NCBI RefSeq assembly: GCF_016907695.1 | Contig: NZ_JAFBCK010000001.1 | Location: 6,498,001-6,562,000 of the forward strand | Length of the DNA: 64,000 bases | DNA from: Actinokineospora baliensis | GTDB taxonomy: Bacteria; Actinomycetota; Actinomycetes; Mycobacteriales; Pseudonocardiaceae | Direction of reading: 5' to 3' | In this document: positions 15,997-25,100 of the stretch, piece after piece | Position numbering within the stretch: position 1 is the stretch's first letter | Layout of the letters: each line of letters begins with the position of its first letter | Translations under genes and position numbers: made by a program | The notes under the pieces: generated by a model | The model's input: only the letters and a program-made list of their open reading frames with translations | The model's database searches: none | Told to the model about the DNA's origin: nothing

Positions 15997-17760
15997 GTGG
16001 CCCAGCTCGCGCAGCCTTCGACCCTGGCGGATGTGCTGCTGGTCGGCGTCGCCCTGTTGTTCGCGGAGTTGCGGTTGCGGGAGTTCCGGCGACCGGACAC
16101 CTGGTCACCCGCCTGGTATGTGGCCGATGTCGTGTTGGGGCTGGCGTTGCCGTTGTGTTCGGGGCTGTTGGGGGCGGTTCCGGTGGCGGTCGTGGCTCCC
16201 GTCGGGCTGGTGTTGGGCCTCGCGGGCATGGCGACCACGGGGTTCGTCGGCGCGGTCCTGTTCGCTTTCGGCGGGAACCCGCTGGCGACGTGGTTCGTGA
16301 CGCCGCTGCTGGTCGGGGTGGCGCTGCGCGCCCTGAGGTTGCCGCCGGACCTGCCGCGGTACGAGCGGCTCGAGGGCCCGGTCTTCCCCGGCACCGCCGA
16401 CATCCTGTGGGGGCTCGCCGGGCGGGCCGTGTGCGTGCTGCCGCTGGTGGGTGTGCTGCTGATCCCCGGGCCGGACCCGTGGCTGCGCCTGCTGGGGGCG
16501 GCGGTGGTCGGCGCCGTCCTGCTGGCGGCCGACCGGGGCAGGCGTCCGCTGCTGATGGCGCACCGCAAGGCGTCCCGGATGAGCGGGGTGGGCCTGGTCC
16601 TGGCCCTCGCCGTCGTCGCCGCGGGCCCGTTCGGCGAGTGGGTCGCCCGGTGGTGGGCCGAAACCCCGTCCTTCGACGCCTGGGAAGTCTCCCGCTACAT
16701 CTTCTACGCGGCGGGCGTCGAACTCCTCATCGGGCCCGCGTTCCACGGAACCCGCCTGCTGCGCGCGCAAACCCGGTTCCTGCAAGCCACCTTCGGCGTG
16801 CTCCCCCTGGTGTCGATCACCTCGGTAACCCCCTTCCTCGTGGTGGGCGTCTTCCACCCCACCCACGCCCCCCTGGTCGCGGCCACCGCGGGCCTGGGCA
16901 TCGGCCTGCTGTGGCTGTTCACGGCGCACTTCCGCATGGTCCGCACCCGCCAAGCCGCCGACGTGCTCACCCTGCTGCAAAGCCCCGCCGCGGTCCGCGA
17001 GAACCTCCTTCACATCTGGACCACCGACACCTTCCAACGCCGCCGCTGGTTGCGCCCCCGCCCCTGGGACTACTCCCTGGTCCGCGCCACCACCACCCTG
17101 GCCCTCCGCTGCTCCCGAGCCGCCCGCCTGACTACAGGCGTAGACGTACAACCCCCATGGCCACCCCACGTCCGACTGTCCCATGAGGACGCACCCCGGT
17201 TGCTCGCCCTAGCGGAGGAGATCCTCGACCTGATCGACACCCGCTTCCCACCCATAGACCCGGCGACCAGCCACCTGCACCAACGCCAACGCGTGGCCCG
17301 CGCCGAACTAGCCGCCCGAGCCGCCGAAGTATCCCGAAACCTGGCCGACCACCAAGCCGCCTACACAGCCAACCGCCAGAGCGTGGACCTACTGCTCGAG
17401 TCGGGCGCACCCACCCACGCCGTACTGGGCCTGGTAGAAGGCGCCGAATACGCGATGGACCTCGACGACCACGACACAGCCCTGGAACTGCTGACAACGG
17501 CGAAAGAAATCGAAACCGCCCCAGCGATCCGCCGATACCTCCTGGTCAACTGGGCCTACTTCGCCCACCAAGCCGGACAACCAGAAGCCCAAGAACTCTG
17601 GCAGGAAGCCCTCGCCATCCCCGACCGCGCCACCGCCGCCCTACGAACAGCCCTCGAGTCCGACCCTGTCCCCTACTTCGAACAGGAGCACCCTTCAATC
17701 CTCCACCGGAGGACGACCCAACGAGAGCTGTTCCTAGAACGAACCTTCACCTCTCACTAA
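15997..17760 (+). CDS. Polytopic membrane protein with C-terminal TPR-like helices
   Basis: 587 residues from GTG 15997; only a weak GAG-type ribosome site. Residues 1-330 contain about nine to ten hydrophobic segments (LADVLLVGVALLFAELRL, VVLGLALPLCSGLLGAVPV, FLVVGVFHPTHAPLVAATAG). The C-terminal about 250 residues are soluble and helical, with TPR-like pairs (ELAARAAEVSRNLADHQAAY, MDLDDHDTALELLTTAKEIE, WQEALAIPDRATAALRTALE). Hydrophobic half plus TPR-like half mirrors the layout of the divergent CHAT protein without the protease. No transporter motif recognised. It shares the promoter region with the CHAT operon, so co-regulation is likely. Confidence 0.75.
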   Translation: MAQLAQPSTLADVLLVGVALLFAELRLREFRRPDTWSPAWYVADVVLGLALPLCSGLLGAVPVAVVAPVGLVLGLAGMATTGFVGAVLFAFGGNPLATWFVTPLLVGVALRALRLPPDLPRYERLEGPVFPGTADILWGLAGRAVCVLPLVGVLLIPGPDPWLRLLGAAVVGAVLLAADRGRRPLLMAHRKASRMSGVGLVLALAVVAAGPFGEWVARWWAETPSFDAWEVSRYIFYAAGVELLIGPAFHGTRLLRAQTRFLQATFGVLPLVSITSVTPFLVVGVFHPTHAPLVAATAGLGIGLLWLFTAHFRMVRTRQAADVLTLLQSPAAVRENLLHIWTTDTFQRRRWLRPRPWDYSLVRATTTLALRCSRAARLTTGVDVQPPWPPHVRLSHEDAPRLLALAEEILDLIDTRFPPIDPATSHLHQRQRVARAELAARAAEVSRNLADHQAAYTANRQSVDLLLESGAPTHAVLGLVEGAEYAMDLDDHDTALELLTTAKEIETAPAIRRYLLVNWAYFAHQAGQPEAQELWQEALAIPDRATAALRTALESDPVPYFEQEHPSILHRRTTQRELFLERTFTSH

Positions 17761-17764
17761 CCCA

Positions 17765-18155
17765 CCCCGCCTGCCCAACCACTGGACACTCGGAAGCCGC
17801 TGGTGCCAGCCCAACCCACCGAGTCAGCCCCGCCAGCCCAACCACCCGACCCCGAGGCCAAGAAGCAACCACTGGACACTCGGAGTCGCTGGTGCCAGAT
17901 GCTCGATGGGGTGGACCTGTTTTGTGTGGGGGTGCGGCGTCCGTAGCGTTGTGCGCTGCAGGGCCATGCTTTTCGGCCCCAGCTTTGCGGTCCTGCCACG
18001 GGCGGCGCAGGGGCCCCGCACAAAACAGGTCCACCACATCGAGCCCGCACTCAAATCGCGGATCCACGCCGATGGCGCAGCCGAGGCGAAGATCATCCGC
18101 CGCAAGAGCCCCCGAATACACAGCCTACCGAGCCACACCGACAAAACAGGGGCCC
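17765..18155 (-). repeat. Dispersed structured repeat element, copy B
   Basis: Homologous to copy A in the opposite orientation. Inverted arms 17901-17931 and 18014-18044 (29 of 31 match) enclose an 82-nt centre with the conserved core around GGGGCCGAAAAGCATGGCC. The array side has two exact unit ends (17779-17791 and 17869-17881), 90 nt apart. The opposite end stops at the peroxiredoxin terminator and lacks the DnaA-box-like pair. It occupies nearly all of the 450-bp gap between two converging genes. Confidence 0.85.
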
Positions 18156-18163
18156 CAACAAAC

Positions 18164-18198
18164 AGGGGCGGCGACAGGGAATCCCCGTCGCCGCCCCT
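18164..18198 (-). terminator. Intrinsic terminator of the peroxiredoxin gene
   Basis: Perfect 12-bp arms 18164-18175 and 18187-18198 (AGGGGCGGCGAC and its complement) with an 11-nt loop, followed on the minus strand by TGTTTGTT. It begins 13 nt past the stop codon and abuts repeat copy B. Confidence 0.85.
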
Positions 18199-18210
18199 CA
18201 ACCGCTCAGA

Positions 18211-18843
18211 TCAGCCCTGCGGAACCTGCACGAACCGCAGGTACGGCCGAACCTCGTCCACCTCACCGAACTTGCCCCGAGCGTCCTCAGTGGACACGGT
18301 CGGCGGCACGATGACCCGGTCACCAGCGCGCCAGTCGACCGGCGTCGACACCGCGACGCGGTCGGTGAGCTGGAGGGCGTCGAGGGCGCGCAGGATCTCG
18401 TCGAAGTTGCGGCCGACGCTCTTGGGGTAGGTGAGGGTCAGGCGGACCTTGTCGGCGGGGTCGATGATGTAGACCACGCGGACCGACGAGGTGTCGCCCT
18501 CGTTGGGGTGGATCATCCCGTAGAGCTGGGCGACCGACTTGTCCGGGTCGGCGATGATCGGGTACTCGACGGTGGTGTCGCTGACCTCGTTGATGTCGGG
18601 GACCCACTTCTCGTGGTCGGCGACGGAGTCGACCGACAGCGCGATGGTCTTGGTGCCGCGGGCGGCCCACTCGTCGCGCAGTTGGGCCACCCGGCCCAGC
18701 TCGGTCGTGCAGACCGGGGTGAAGTCGGCGGGGTGGCTGAACAGCACCGCCCAGGAGCCCTTCTTCCACTCCCGGAACTGGATGGGTCCGGCCGTGGTGT
18801 CGGCCTGGAAGTCCGGCGCCGTGTCGCCCAGTTGCAAAGCCAC
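18211..18843 (-). CDS. 1-Cys peroxiredoxin (Prx6 type)
   Basis: 210 residues from GTG 18843 with AGAGGA upstream. The peroxidatic Cys is residue 45 in HPADFTPVCTTE, the Prx6/1-Cys signature. The long C-terminal dimerisation arm (RVAVSTPVDWRAGDRVIVPP and VRPYLRFVQVPQG) is also typical, and no resolving Cys is seen. It reduces hydrogen peroxide and organic hydroperoxides in the cytoplasm. TAGAAT about 40 bp before the start is a plausible -10. It follows the EndoU immunity gene on the same strand after 78 bp but has its own promoter-like sequence and terminator, so it is likely a separate unit. Confidence 0.93.
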   Translation of the reverse strand: MALQLGDTAPDFQADTTAGPIQFREWKKGSWAVLFSHPADFTPVCTTELGRVAQLRDEWAARGTKTIALSVDSVADHEKWVPDINEVSDTTVEYPIIADPDKSVAQLYGMIHPNEGDTSSVRVVYIIDPADKVRLTLTYPKSVGRNFDEILRALDALQLTDRVAVSTPVDWRAGDRVIVPPTVSTEDARGKFGEVDEVRPYLRFVQVPQG

Positions 18844-18921
18844 CAGGGGTCCTCTTCTCCGCTGTCAGGACATTTTGTCGGGATTCTAGGGATGGTGGCG
18901 CGGCGTGGAACAGAATCCGAC

Positions 18922-19446
18922 TCAGATCACAGTTGCCACCTCGACCCCGGCGGCCAGGGCGGCGGCCTGGTACGGCGGCAGCCGCTCCCCCGCGAGCACG
19001 ACCTCCAGCAGTGCGCCGTCCATGCCCCAGTGCAGCGCGGACTGGGCGCCTGCGACGCTGCCCCGGGCGAGTTCCACCACGTAGACGAGCTCGTGGTCGA
19101 CCACCCGCCTGGCCCGCAGCACCCGGCGTACTCCCGGGTAGGCGGCGGTGGTCACCCGGAGTTGATCATCCACTGTGGAGGCGACCGGCTCCGGCTCGAA
19201 CCGGGTGTCGGCCGGGGTGGGGGGCGGCAGGTCCGCGATGATCGGGCTGTCCACCCGCACGCCCTCGCCCGCGAGCAGCTCCCGCTCCTCGTCGTGCAGG
19301 CCGACGCCGTTGTCGGCCAGGGCGAACAGCAGGGTCCGCTCGAGGTCCGCCAACTCCCCCGCCCCCAGGGTGGAGCGCAGCACGGCCAGGTCGTCGTCCG
19401 GCAGGCGCCCCGCGAGTCGGCGGAGCACGGTCACCCAGGCGGTCAC
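18922..19446 (-). CDS. Putative immunity protein for the EndoU nuclease
   Basis: 174 residues from GTG 19446, overlapping the toxin stop codon by 4 bp (GTGA), with CAGGG about 8 nt upstream; GTG 19455 is an in-frame alternative. It is small, acidic and cytoplasmic with no signal peptide (MTAWVTVLRRLAGRLPDDDL, later HDEERELLAGEGVRVDSPII). No family recognised. The immediate downstream, translationally coupled position is the standard place of an immunity gene in polymorphic-toxin loci, which is the sole basis for the call. Confidence 0.55.
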   Translation of the reverse strand: MTAWVTVLRRLAGRLPDDDLAVLRSTLGAGELADLERTLLFALADNGVGLHDEERELLAGEGVRVDSPIIADLPPPTPADTRFEPEPVASTVDDQLRVTTAAYPGVRRVLRARRVVDHELVYVVELARGSVAGAQSALHWGMDGALLEVVLAGERLPPYQAAALAAGVEVATVI

Positions 19447-22007
19447 GGCCAACACCCTGCCACCGGGACGGGCGAGCCGGACAACGGGACCCCGGCGGAG
19501 TCGGTGGAGTAGACGACCGGGTTGCCCGACTGGTCCAGCGCGGGCCCACCGTCGCGCCCCACCGCCGGGTACTCCCAGGAGTCGGCGGTCCGGTTGTAGC
19601 GCGGCGGGAACGTCCGCGCACCGTTGAGCTGGGGGTTCGCGGGGCTCGGCGGGTTCCTGAGGATGGTTCGATCGTCGAGGGTCTCGGTCTTGCTGACGTG
19701 GACCTGCTCGCGATCGACGATCTTGTTGGGCCCGGCGCCGCGGTCCGACGGGTAGCCGTTGCGGAACACACCGTCGTGGTAGACGTAGAGGTCCAGTTCG
19801 ACCGTGATCCCCTTGACCGTCGCCTGCCCCAGGTAGCGCCACGACCACACCTGGGCGTTCATGTGGTTGCGGTCGCTGCGCGGGTCGTTCGTGGGCTGGA
19901 GTTGCTTGTCCACGGTGTTGCCCTGGTCGACGACCTGCGCGATGGCTTCCTTGATGTCGTCGGGCGTCCATGCTTTGGGGAACTCGGTCTTGCCCGGCCC
20001 ACCCGCGCCGGAGACGTGCCCGCCGCGGTCCTGCTTGCCGGGGTTGGCCGGGTCGTACGGATCGCCGTGGAGCATGTGCTCGAAGTTGGGCGTGGTGTAG
20101 ACGAGGTCCCTGCTGGTGGGTTTTCTCGTCGGCGCCGTGGCGGGCCGTTGGTGCACGAGGGCGCGCACGTCGTCGGCGCCGAAGACGTACCTGCCGCCGG
20201 GGACGTGCTCGCGGGTGAGCCGGTTGGCGACCAGCAGCTCGGTTATCGCCGGTTCCCCGGTGGCGTCCCGGAGCAGGTCGACGAGTCGCTTGCCGCCCGC
20301 GGTGTGCAGGCTGAGCTGGTCGACCAGCGTGTTGCGCTGGACCTGGCCGTAGGCGGGGAAGGAGTCGCCGAAGTCGAGGACGAGAACCTTGGCGTAGCTG
20401 GCGGTATCGATGCCCGCGAACGCCTTGACGCCCTTGTCGACCGCGTCGTACACCCGCTGGTCCCGGTTCTCCGGGTTGGTGACCGAGGCGATCGAGTACA
20501 CCCGCTTGGCCTGCGCGTCGACCAGCAGCCCCTTGTCCACCCGCAGCGAGTTCGGCGTCCGCCCCGCCTCCTGGGCCAACTGCGACAGCAGTGACAACGC
20601 CTGCCTGGCGGCCAACCGCTCCGGCCCCTTGCCCTTCACCGCCGTCCTCGCGAGCGCGACCGCCGGGCTGGGCGCACCGGCGTCCACAGCGATCGCCGGG
20701 TGCTTGGCCAGCACGGTGAGCAGGCTCAGCAGCCGCGCGTCGCCGGACTTCTGCACGATGCCGATGACGTCGTCGAGCAGCGGATCGTCCTGCTTGGCGT
20801 ACCCGGCGACCGCGGGCCCCGGCGTGGAGAGCCTGTCGATCACGGAGTTGACGTCCGGCCCGGCGACCTCCGGCTTGGCGGGCACCGGCCGGTTCGGGTC
20901 GACACCGCGGTCGTGCAGCCGCTTTCCGGTGTCCAAGTCCGGGCCCGCGATGGCGGTGACCTGCGCGAACGCGGTGATCGTGTACGGCCTGGTGCAGGTC
21001 TGGGTGCAACTCGAGGCCGGGTTGAGCACCTGGAACACCTGCTGGGTGCTCTGCTGGGGGCCAACGGAGATCGGCAGCACTCCCCCGCCGCCGCTGGTGG
21101 ACATCACCGAGAGCATGCCGGTGGCGGTCTCGTCGCCGGAGTTGCGGACCTCGACCGGCGTGGGGCACATCGGCGTCATGCACGTGCCGGTGGGCAGGAC
21201 GGTCACGGAGATGTCCGGCCCGTGGTTGGGCTGGGGCATCGGCGGCGGCGCCGGAGCGGTCACGGCCTGTTGCTTGGCATCGGCGAGCGCGCGGCCCGTG
21301 CTCTCCCGGCACGGGTCGTCGACGCCGCTGGTGCTGACCAACGCGTACGGGAAGTTCGACGCCTGCGCGGCGCCGCGGAGCTTGTCGCCGGTGGCCGCCA
21401 GCGGTCCGCTGACACCCAGCAGCCGCGTGCCGCCCTCGGTGGCCAGGTACACCGTCCACGGCGACCCCCGCGGCGACAGCGCCATCGCCGAGGTGCCGTC
21501 GACGTACACCGTCGGCTCGGCGGTCCAGTCGTCGCCGGTGAACATGTCGTGCAACCGCTTGCCCGACAGCGCCGTCAGCATCCCGATCGGGAAGCCCATG
21601 TCCTCGGACGCCTTGACCCACTTGCCCGCGATCTGGTGGGCGTAGACGGGCACGGTGTTGAGCCACCACGCGGCGTTGGCGTTGACCACGACCTGATCGG
21701 CCACGGCGACGAAAGTCGCGGCCCCGCCCGCGCCGTCGGTGACCGTCGCGGTGGTCTCGCCGCCGCGCAACGCGACGACGTCGATGCCGAGCCCGATGCC
21801 GCCGTCGGTCTCCAGGGTGCCGCGCAGCCGCAGGTCGCCGAGCTCGGCGAGCCGACTGAGCGCCGTCGCCCCGAGATCGGCGGCGGCCACCTCGGTCGGC
21901 CGACCCGCGACCTCGCCCGGCCCGGCGAACACCGCGACGAGCACGGCGGCCACCACCGCCAGTGCGGCGACCGCCAGCGGCACGCGCCGCCGCGATTGCT
22001 GCTGCAT
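19443..22007 (-). CDS. Secreted or membrane-anchored EndoU-type nuclease (toxin-like)
   Basis: 854 residues from ATG 22007 (GGGGG about 10 nt upstream; the frame is open further up to 22403 but looks non-coding). An N-terminal signal or anchor (RRRVPLAVAALAVVAAVLVA) precedes a long extracellular region with Cys-containing segments (CTQTCTRPYT). The C-terminal about 140 residues, from about residue 635, read FEHMLHGDPYDP, then GGHVSGAGGPGKTEFPKAW and DDIKEAIAQVV. This matches bacterial EndoU domains, whose two His and a Lys cleave RNA. Such domains are C-terminal toxins of contact-dependent or polymorphic systems. The next gene overlaps by 4 bp and is a candidate immunity protein. Delivery route unknown; no WXG, PAAR or CdiB signature seen. 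Confidence 0.75.
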   Translation of the reverse strand: MQQQSRRRVPLAVAALAVVAAVLVAVFAGPGEVAGRPTEVAAADLGATALSRLAELGDLRLRGTLETDGGIGLGIDVVALRGGETTATVTDGAGGAATFVAVADQVVVNANAAWWLNTVPVYAHQIAGKWVKASEDMGFPIGMLTALSGKRLHDMFTGDDWTAEPTVYVDGTSAMALSPRGSPWTVYLATEGGTRLLGVSGPLAATGDKLRGAAQASNFPYALVSTSGVDDPCRESTGRALADAKQQAVTAPAPPPMPQPNHGPDISVTVLPTGTCMTPMCPTPVEVRNSGDETATGMLSVMSTSGGGGVLPISVGPQQSTQQVFQVLNPASSCTQTCTRPYTITAFAQVTAIAGPDLDTGKRLHDRGVDPNRPVPAKPEVAGPDVNSVIDRLSTPGPAVAGYAKQDDPLLDDVIGIVQKSGDARLLSLLTVLAKHPAIAVDAGAPSPAVALARTAVKGKGPERLAARQALSLLSQLAQEAGRTPNSLRVDKGLLVDAQAKRVYSIASVTNPENRDQRVYDAVDKGVKAFAGIDTASYAKVLVLDFGDSFPAYGQVQRNTLVDQLSLHTAGGKRLVDLLRDATGEPAITELLVANRLTREHVPGGRYVFGADDVRALVHQRPATAPTRKPTSRDLVYTTPNFEHMLHGDPYDPANPGKQDRGGHVSGAGGPGKTEFPKAWTPDDIKEAIAQVVDQGNTVDKQLQPTNDPRSDRNHMNAQVWSWRYLGQATVKGITVELDLYVYHDGVFRNGYPSDRGAGPNKIVDREQVHVSKTETLDDRTILRNPPSPANPQLNGARTFPPRYNRTADSWEYPAVGRDGGPALDQSGNPVVYSTDSAGVPLSGSPVPVAGCWP

Positions 22008-22125
22008 CACCCAGACCCCCGATATCACCCAGACCCCGAACTGGACCGCCGGATCGGTGACACTCGACCCGCGCGGCACCATTGTGCCCCCGGGGTCTGA
22101 CATTTTCCGCCGAACCGCGCGGACT

Positions 22126-22176
22126 GTCCGGTTGAGCGCCCAACTGTCCGGTTGACACGCCAAGCGGTCCGGTTGA
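22126..22176 (-). promoter_or_regulatory. Three direct repeats upstream of the EndoU gene
   Basis: GTCCGGTTGA (plus strand) occurs at 22126-22135, 22146-22155 and 22167-22176, spaced 20 and 21 bp, so all on one helical face about two turns apart. The last two extend to GTCCGGTTGACAC. They lie about 120-170 bp before the EndoU start, in the gap behind the LamG gene. Likely a cooperative regulator-binding array. Confidence 0.5.
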
Positions 22177-22194
22177 CACAGTCTGGACGTGGCG

Positions 22195-25100
22195 TCAGTG
22201 GTTCGCGTGGTAGTGGCGCCGGATCTGGGCGTCGCTGAGCTGCGACCCGTAGACCGCGTACTCGTCGAGGGTCCCCACGATGTAGTCGCTGATCGGTCGG
22301 TTCGGGTAGTTGGTGAGGATGCCGCCGCCCCACCGCCAGTACCCGGTGTAGTTCTGCGCCGTTGTGGTCGCCGCGTCCTGTGCGACGAGAACCCCGTCGA
22401 CATAGAGCTTCATCCCGGCAGAGCCGAGACTGGCCGCCACATGGTGCCATGTGCCGTCGTTGTACGACGCCACCGAGTTAACCGATTTGATCCCACCAGC
22501 CGGGTTGACCGCGAACGTCACCCGCCCGGCGTTGTCTAAGTACACGACCCTGTCGCGGGCGGTGCTGCTGACGCTCACAGTGTCGAAGAAGCCACCGATC
22601 AGCCCGCCCCAGTTGCCGCTCACCTTGAACCACGCCTCGATGGTGAAGTTCGTCGGGTTCGCGAAGCTGGTCAGGTTGGTGGCGTTGGTCGTTCCGTTGA
22701 ACCCGGTCGCCGTGCTGGAACTCTGCCCCTGTTGCGCGCCTTGCAGTGCGCCGGGTTGAGCCGAGTTCATGGGCGACAGGGCACCCGCGACGGGCAGCGC
22801 GGCGGGAGCGGGAGCGCCCGCGCTGTAGAGGTTCTGGACCTGAGCGGTCGAGAGGCCTGCCTGGATGGTGCGGACCTTGTCGATGACGCCGTCGAAGTAG
22901 TCCATCTGCGAGCCGCTGCGCAGCGCGCGACCGACCTGCAGCGCGTTGGTCGCGTTCCAGGCTCCGGGGTGCGAGACACTGCCTTGTAGGACGCCATCGA
23001 CATAGAACCGCATGAGCTGTGAGCCCGCGAAGAACACGCCGACTAGGTGGTACCAGCGGTTCTGGGTAGCGTCCGCGGAGCTATAGACCGTGTCGTAGGT
23101 CGGCGAGTTGCCGTCGGTGCGGGGCATGCGGAAGACCCACTTCACCGAAGCGATGTCAGCCCCGAGCATGAAGGCGCTGCCTATAGTGCCCTGCTGGGAC
23201 ACCACCGCACGGTCTTGCGATGGCGTCGTCATGTAGACCCACGCGGACACGGTGAAGGTGGCGTCGGTGCGGATCGCGGGTGACTGGCTGACGGTCCAAC
23301 TGCTCGACCCGTTATAGAGGCCCGCTGTGCCCTCGTAGCCGGAATCGGTCCACTGCACAGCGTTGAGCGTGCCGCTGTTCCCGTTGCCCGAGGAGTCGGA
23401 CGCCGTCGTCGCGATGTTGTCGTTGAACTGCCAGTCGAGCGTAGGGCGCGTGTACGCCTCCTCGACGTCCGCCGAGCTGAACACACGGTTATAGACGGCA
23501 ACGTCGTCGATGCGGCCAGGCCAGTAGTCGACGTAAGAGCCGTTGCGCTGGCCACGGCCGATTGAGATGGACCCAACGCCGTTCCACCCACCGGACCGGC
23601 TGACTGTGGACTCCAACGTGCCGTTGAGGTAGATGCGCATCTGCCCCGCTGCCGCGTCCCACACACCGAGAACGTTCATCCACGCGTTGGCCACCGCCGG
23701 GTTGGACGTCGTCGCGGAGACAGTGGCCGAACTGGATGTGTCCGACGCGGGCATGATGAACGCGAACTTGCCCGTCGACGCTATGTACGTCAACGAGAAG
23801 CTGCTGTTGTTGACGCTGTCCTTGGACAGAATGGTCCTGTCGACACCACCCGAACTGCTGATGTACATCCAGGCCGACGCCGTGAAGCTGGTGTCGGTGC
23901 GCAGCGAGAAGTACGACGTGGAGACGTAGTCGTCCACGCCGTCGAAGGTCAACGACCGGCCGGTGTGGCCATTGGTGTTCCACGCGGCACCGCTGATCGT
24001 GCCGTTGTAGCCGTTGGGGCCGGAATCGGTCAGCACCGATCCGCTCTGCTCGAAGGCGTACTGCGCGTTGGGCGCCGTGGCAGCGCCCATGATGCCGGAG
24101 ATCTCGCTAGCCCCCAACACGCGCGAGTACACGCGCACGTCGTCTATAGACCCCGCCCAGTGGTAAAGCCAAGAGCCGTTGATGAGTGTGGCGCCCGCCG
24201 CCAACGCGCCGTTGCCTCGCCACTCGTAAGAGTCCGAGCGAGGGCCGCTGGCTTCCAACGAACCGTTGACATAGATGCGGAAAACGTTGTTGGGGTCGTC
24301 GTACACGCCGACGATGTGCGTCCAAGTGTTCGCAGCGACCGAGGTCGACGACACCACGTAGTCCTCGGTCGGGTTGGCGACATCGCTTCGGGGGAGGCCG
24401 AAACGCCACTTCCCGCTCTGGGTGTAGATGTACCAGGCGTTGTGGGTGTTGCCGCCCTGTGACAGCGCTACAGCGGTCGACGAGGCGGAGCTGGTCCTGG
24501 CCCACAACGACACGGTGAAGCTGGTGTCCGTGTAGGTGGAGGGGCCCGCGCCGATGACGCGGTCGTTGACGCCGTCGAAGGTCACCGCGGACCCGGTGAG
24601 CCCGGTCGACCACGTAGGGCCGTTGACCAGGGTGCCCTGGTTGGCGCCGCCGGAACTGTCCGACGCCGCTATACCGCTGGCGTCGTCGAAACGCCAGTAG
24701 GTGTAAGGACCGTTGGTGGCCGCGTTGTACTGACCGGGGCGGTTGTTGCCCGAGGAGTCCGCCGCGGTGCTGGTGGCCGACGACGACTGCGCCTCGTCCT
24801 GCCGGTGGTAGAACAGCGGGCTGTCACCGGTGACCGAGGCCGAGTACGTCGGGAACGTCGCCGCGCTGCCAATGGCGTTGCCGGACGTCGTAGTCGTTGA
24901 GATGAACTTGGCGAAGCCACCGCTTTCCAGCACGATGGCCAATACGACGCCAAGCGCCACAGTAGCCGAAACGCGCCTATCCGCCCGGCGTCGGGTGACG
25001 TCGGACGGTTGCTTGCGATGCCTGCCCGTGGTGGGCGGTGTATCTGCCGGGGGCGGTTGCCCACGACTACGGCGTTCCCAAGCAAGTACGACGAGCCCAC

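Noticed and set aside
12513..17760. Naming the CHAT locus as a known anti-phage system
   Set aside because: The partner genes do not match any CHAT-containing system I can name, so only the domain-level description is given.
18922..22179. A single 1085-codon minus-strand frame covering the EndoU locus
   Set aside because: Only its last part (from 19446) is coding-like. The upstream portion is Arg/Gly-rich shadow of the EndoU gene, which has the domain matches in another frame.
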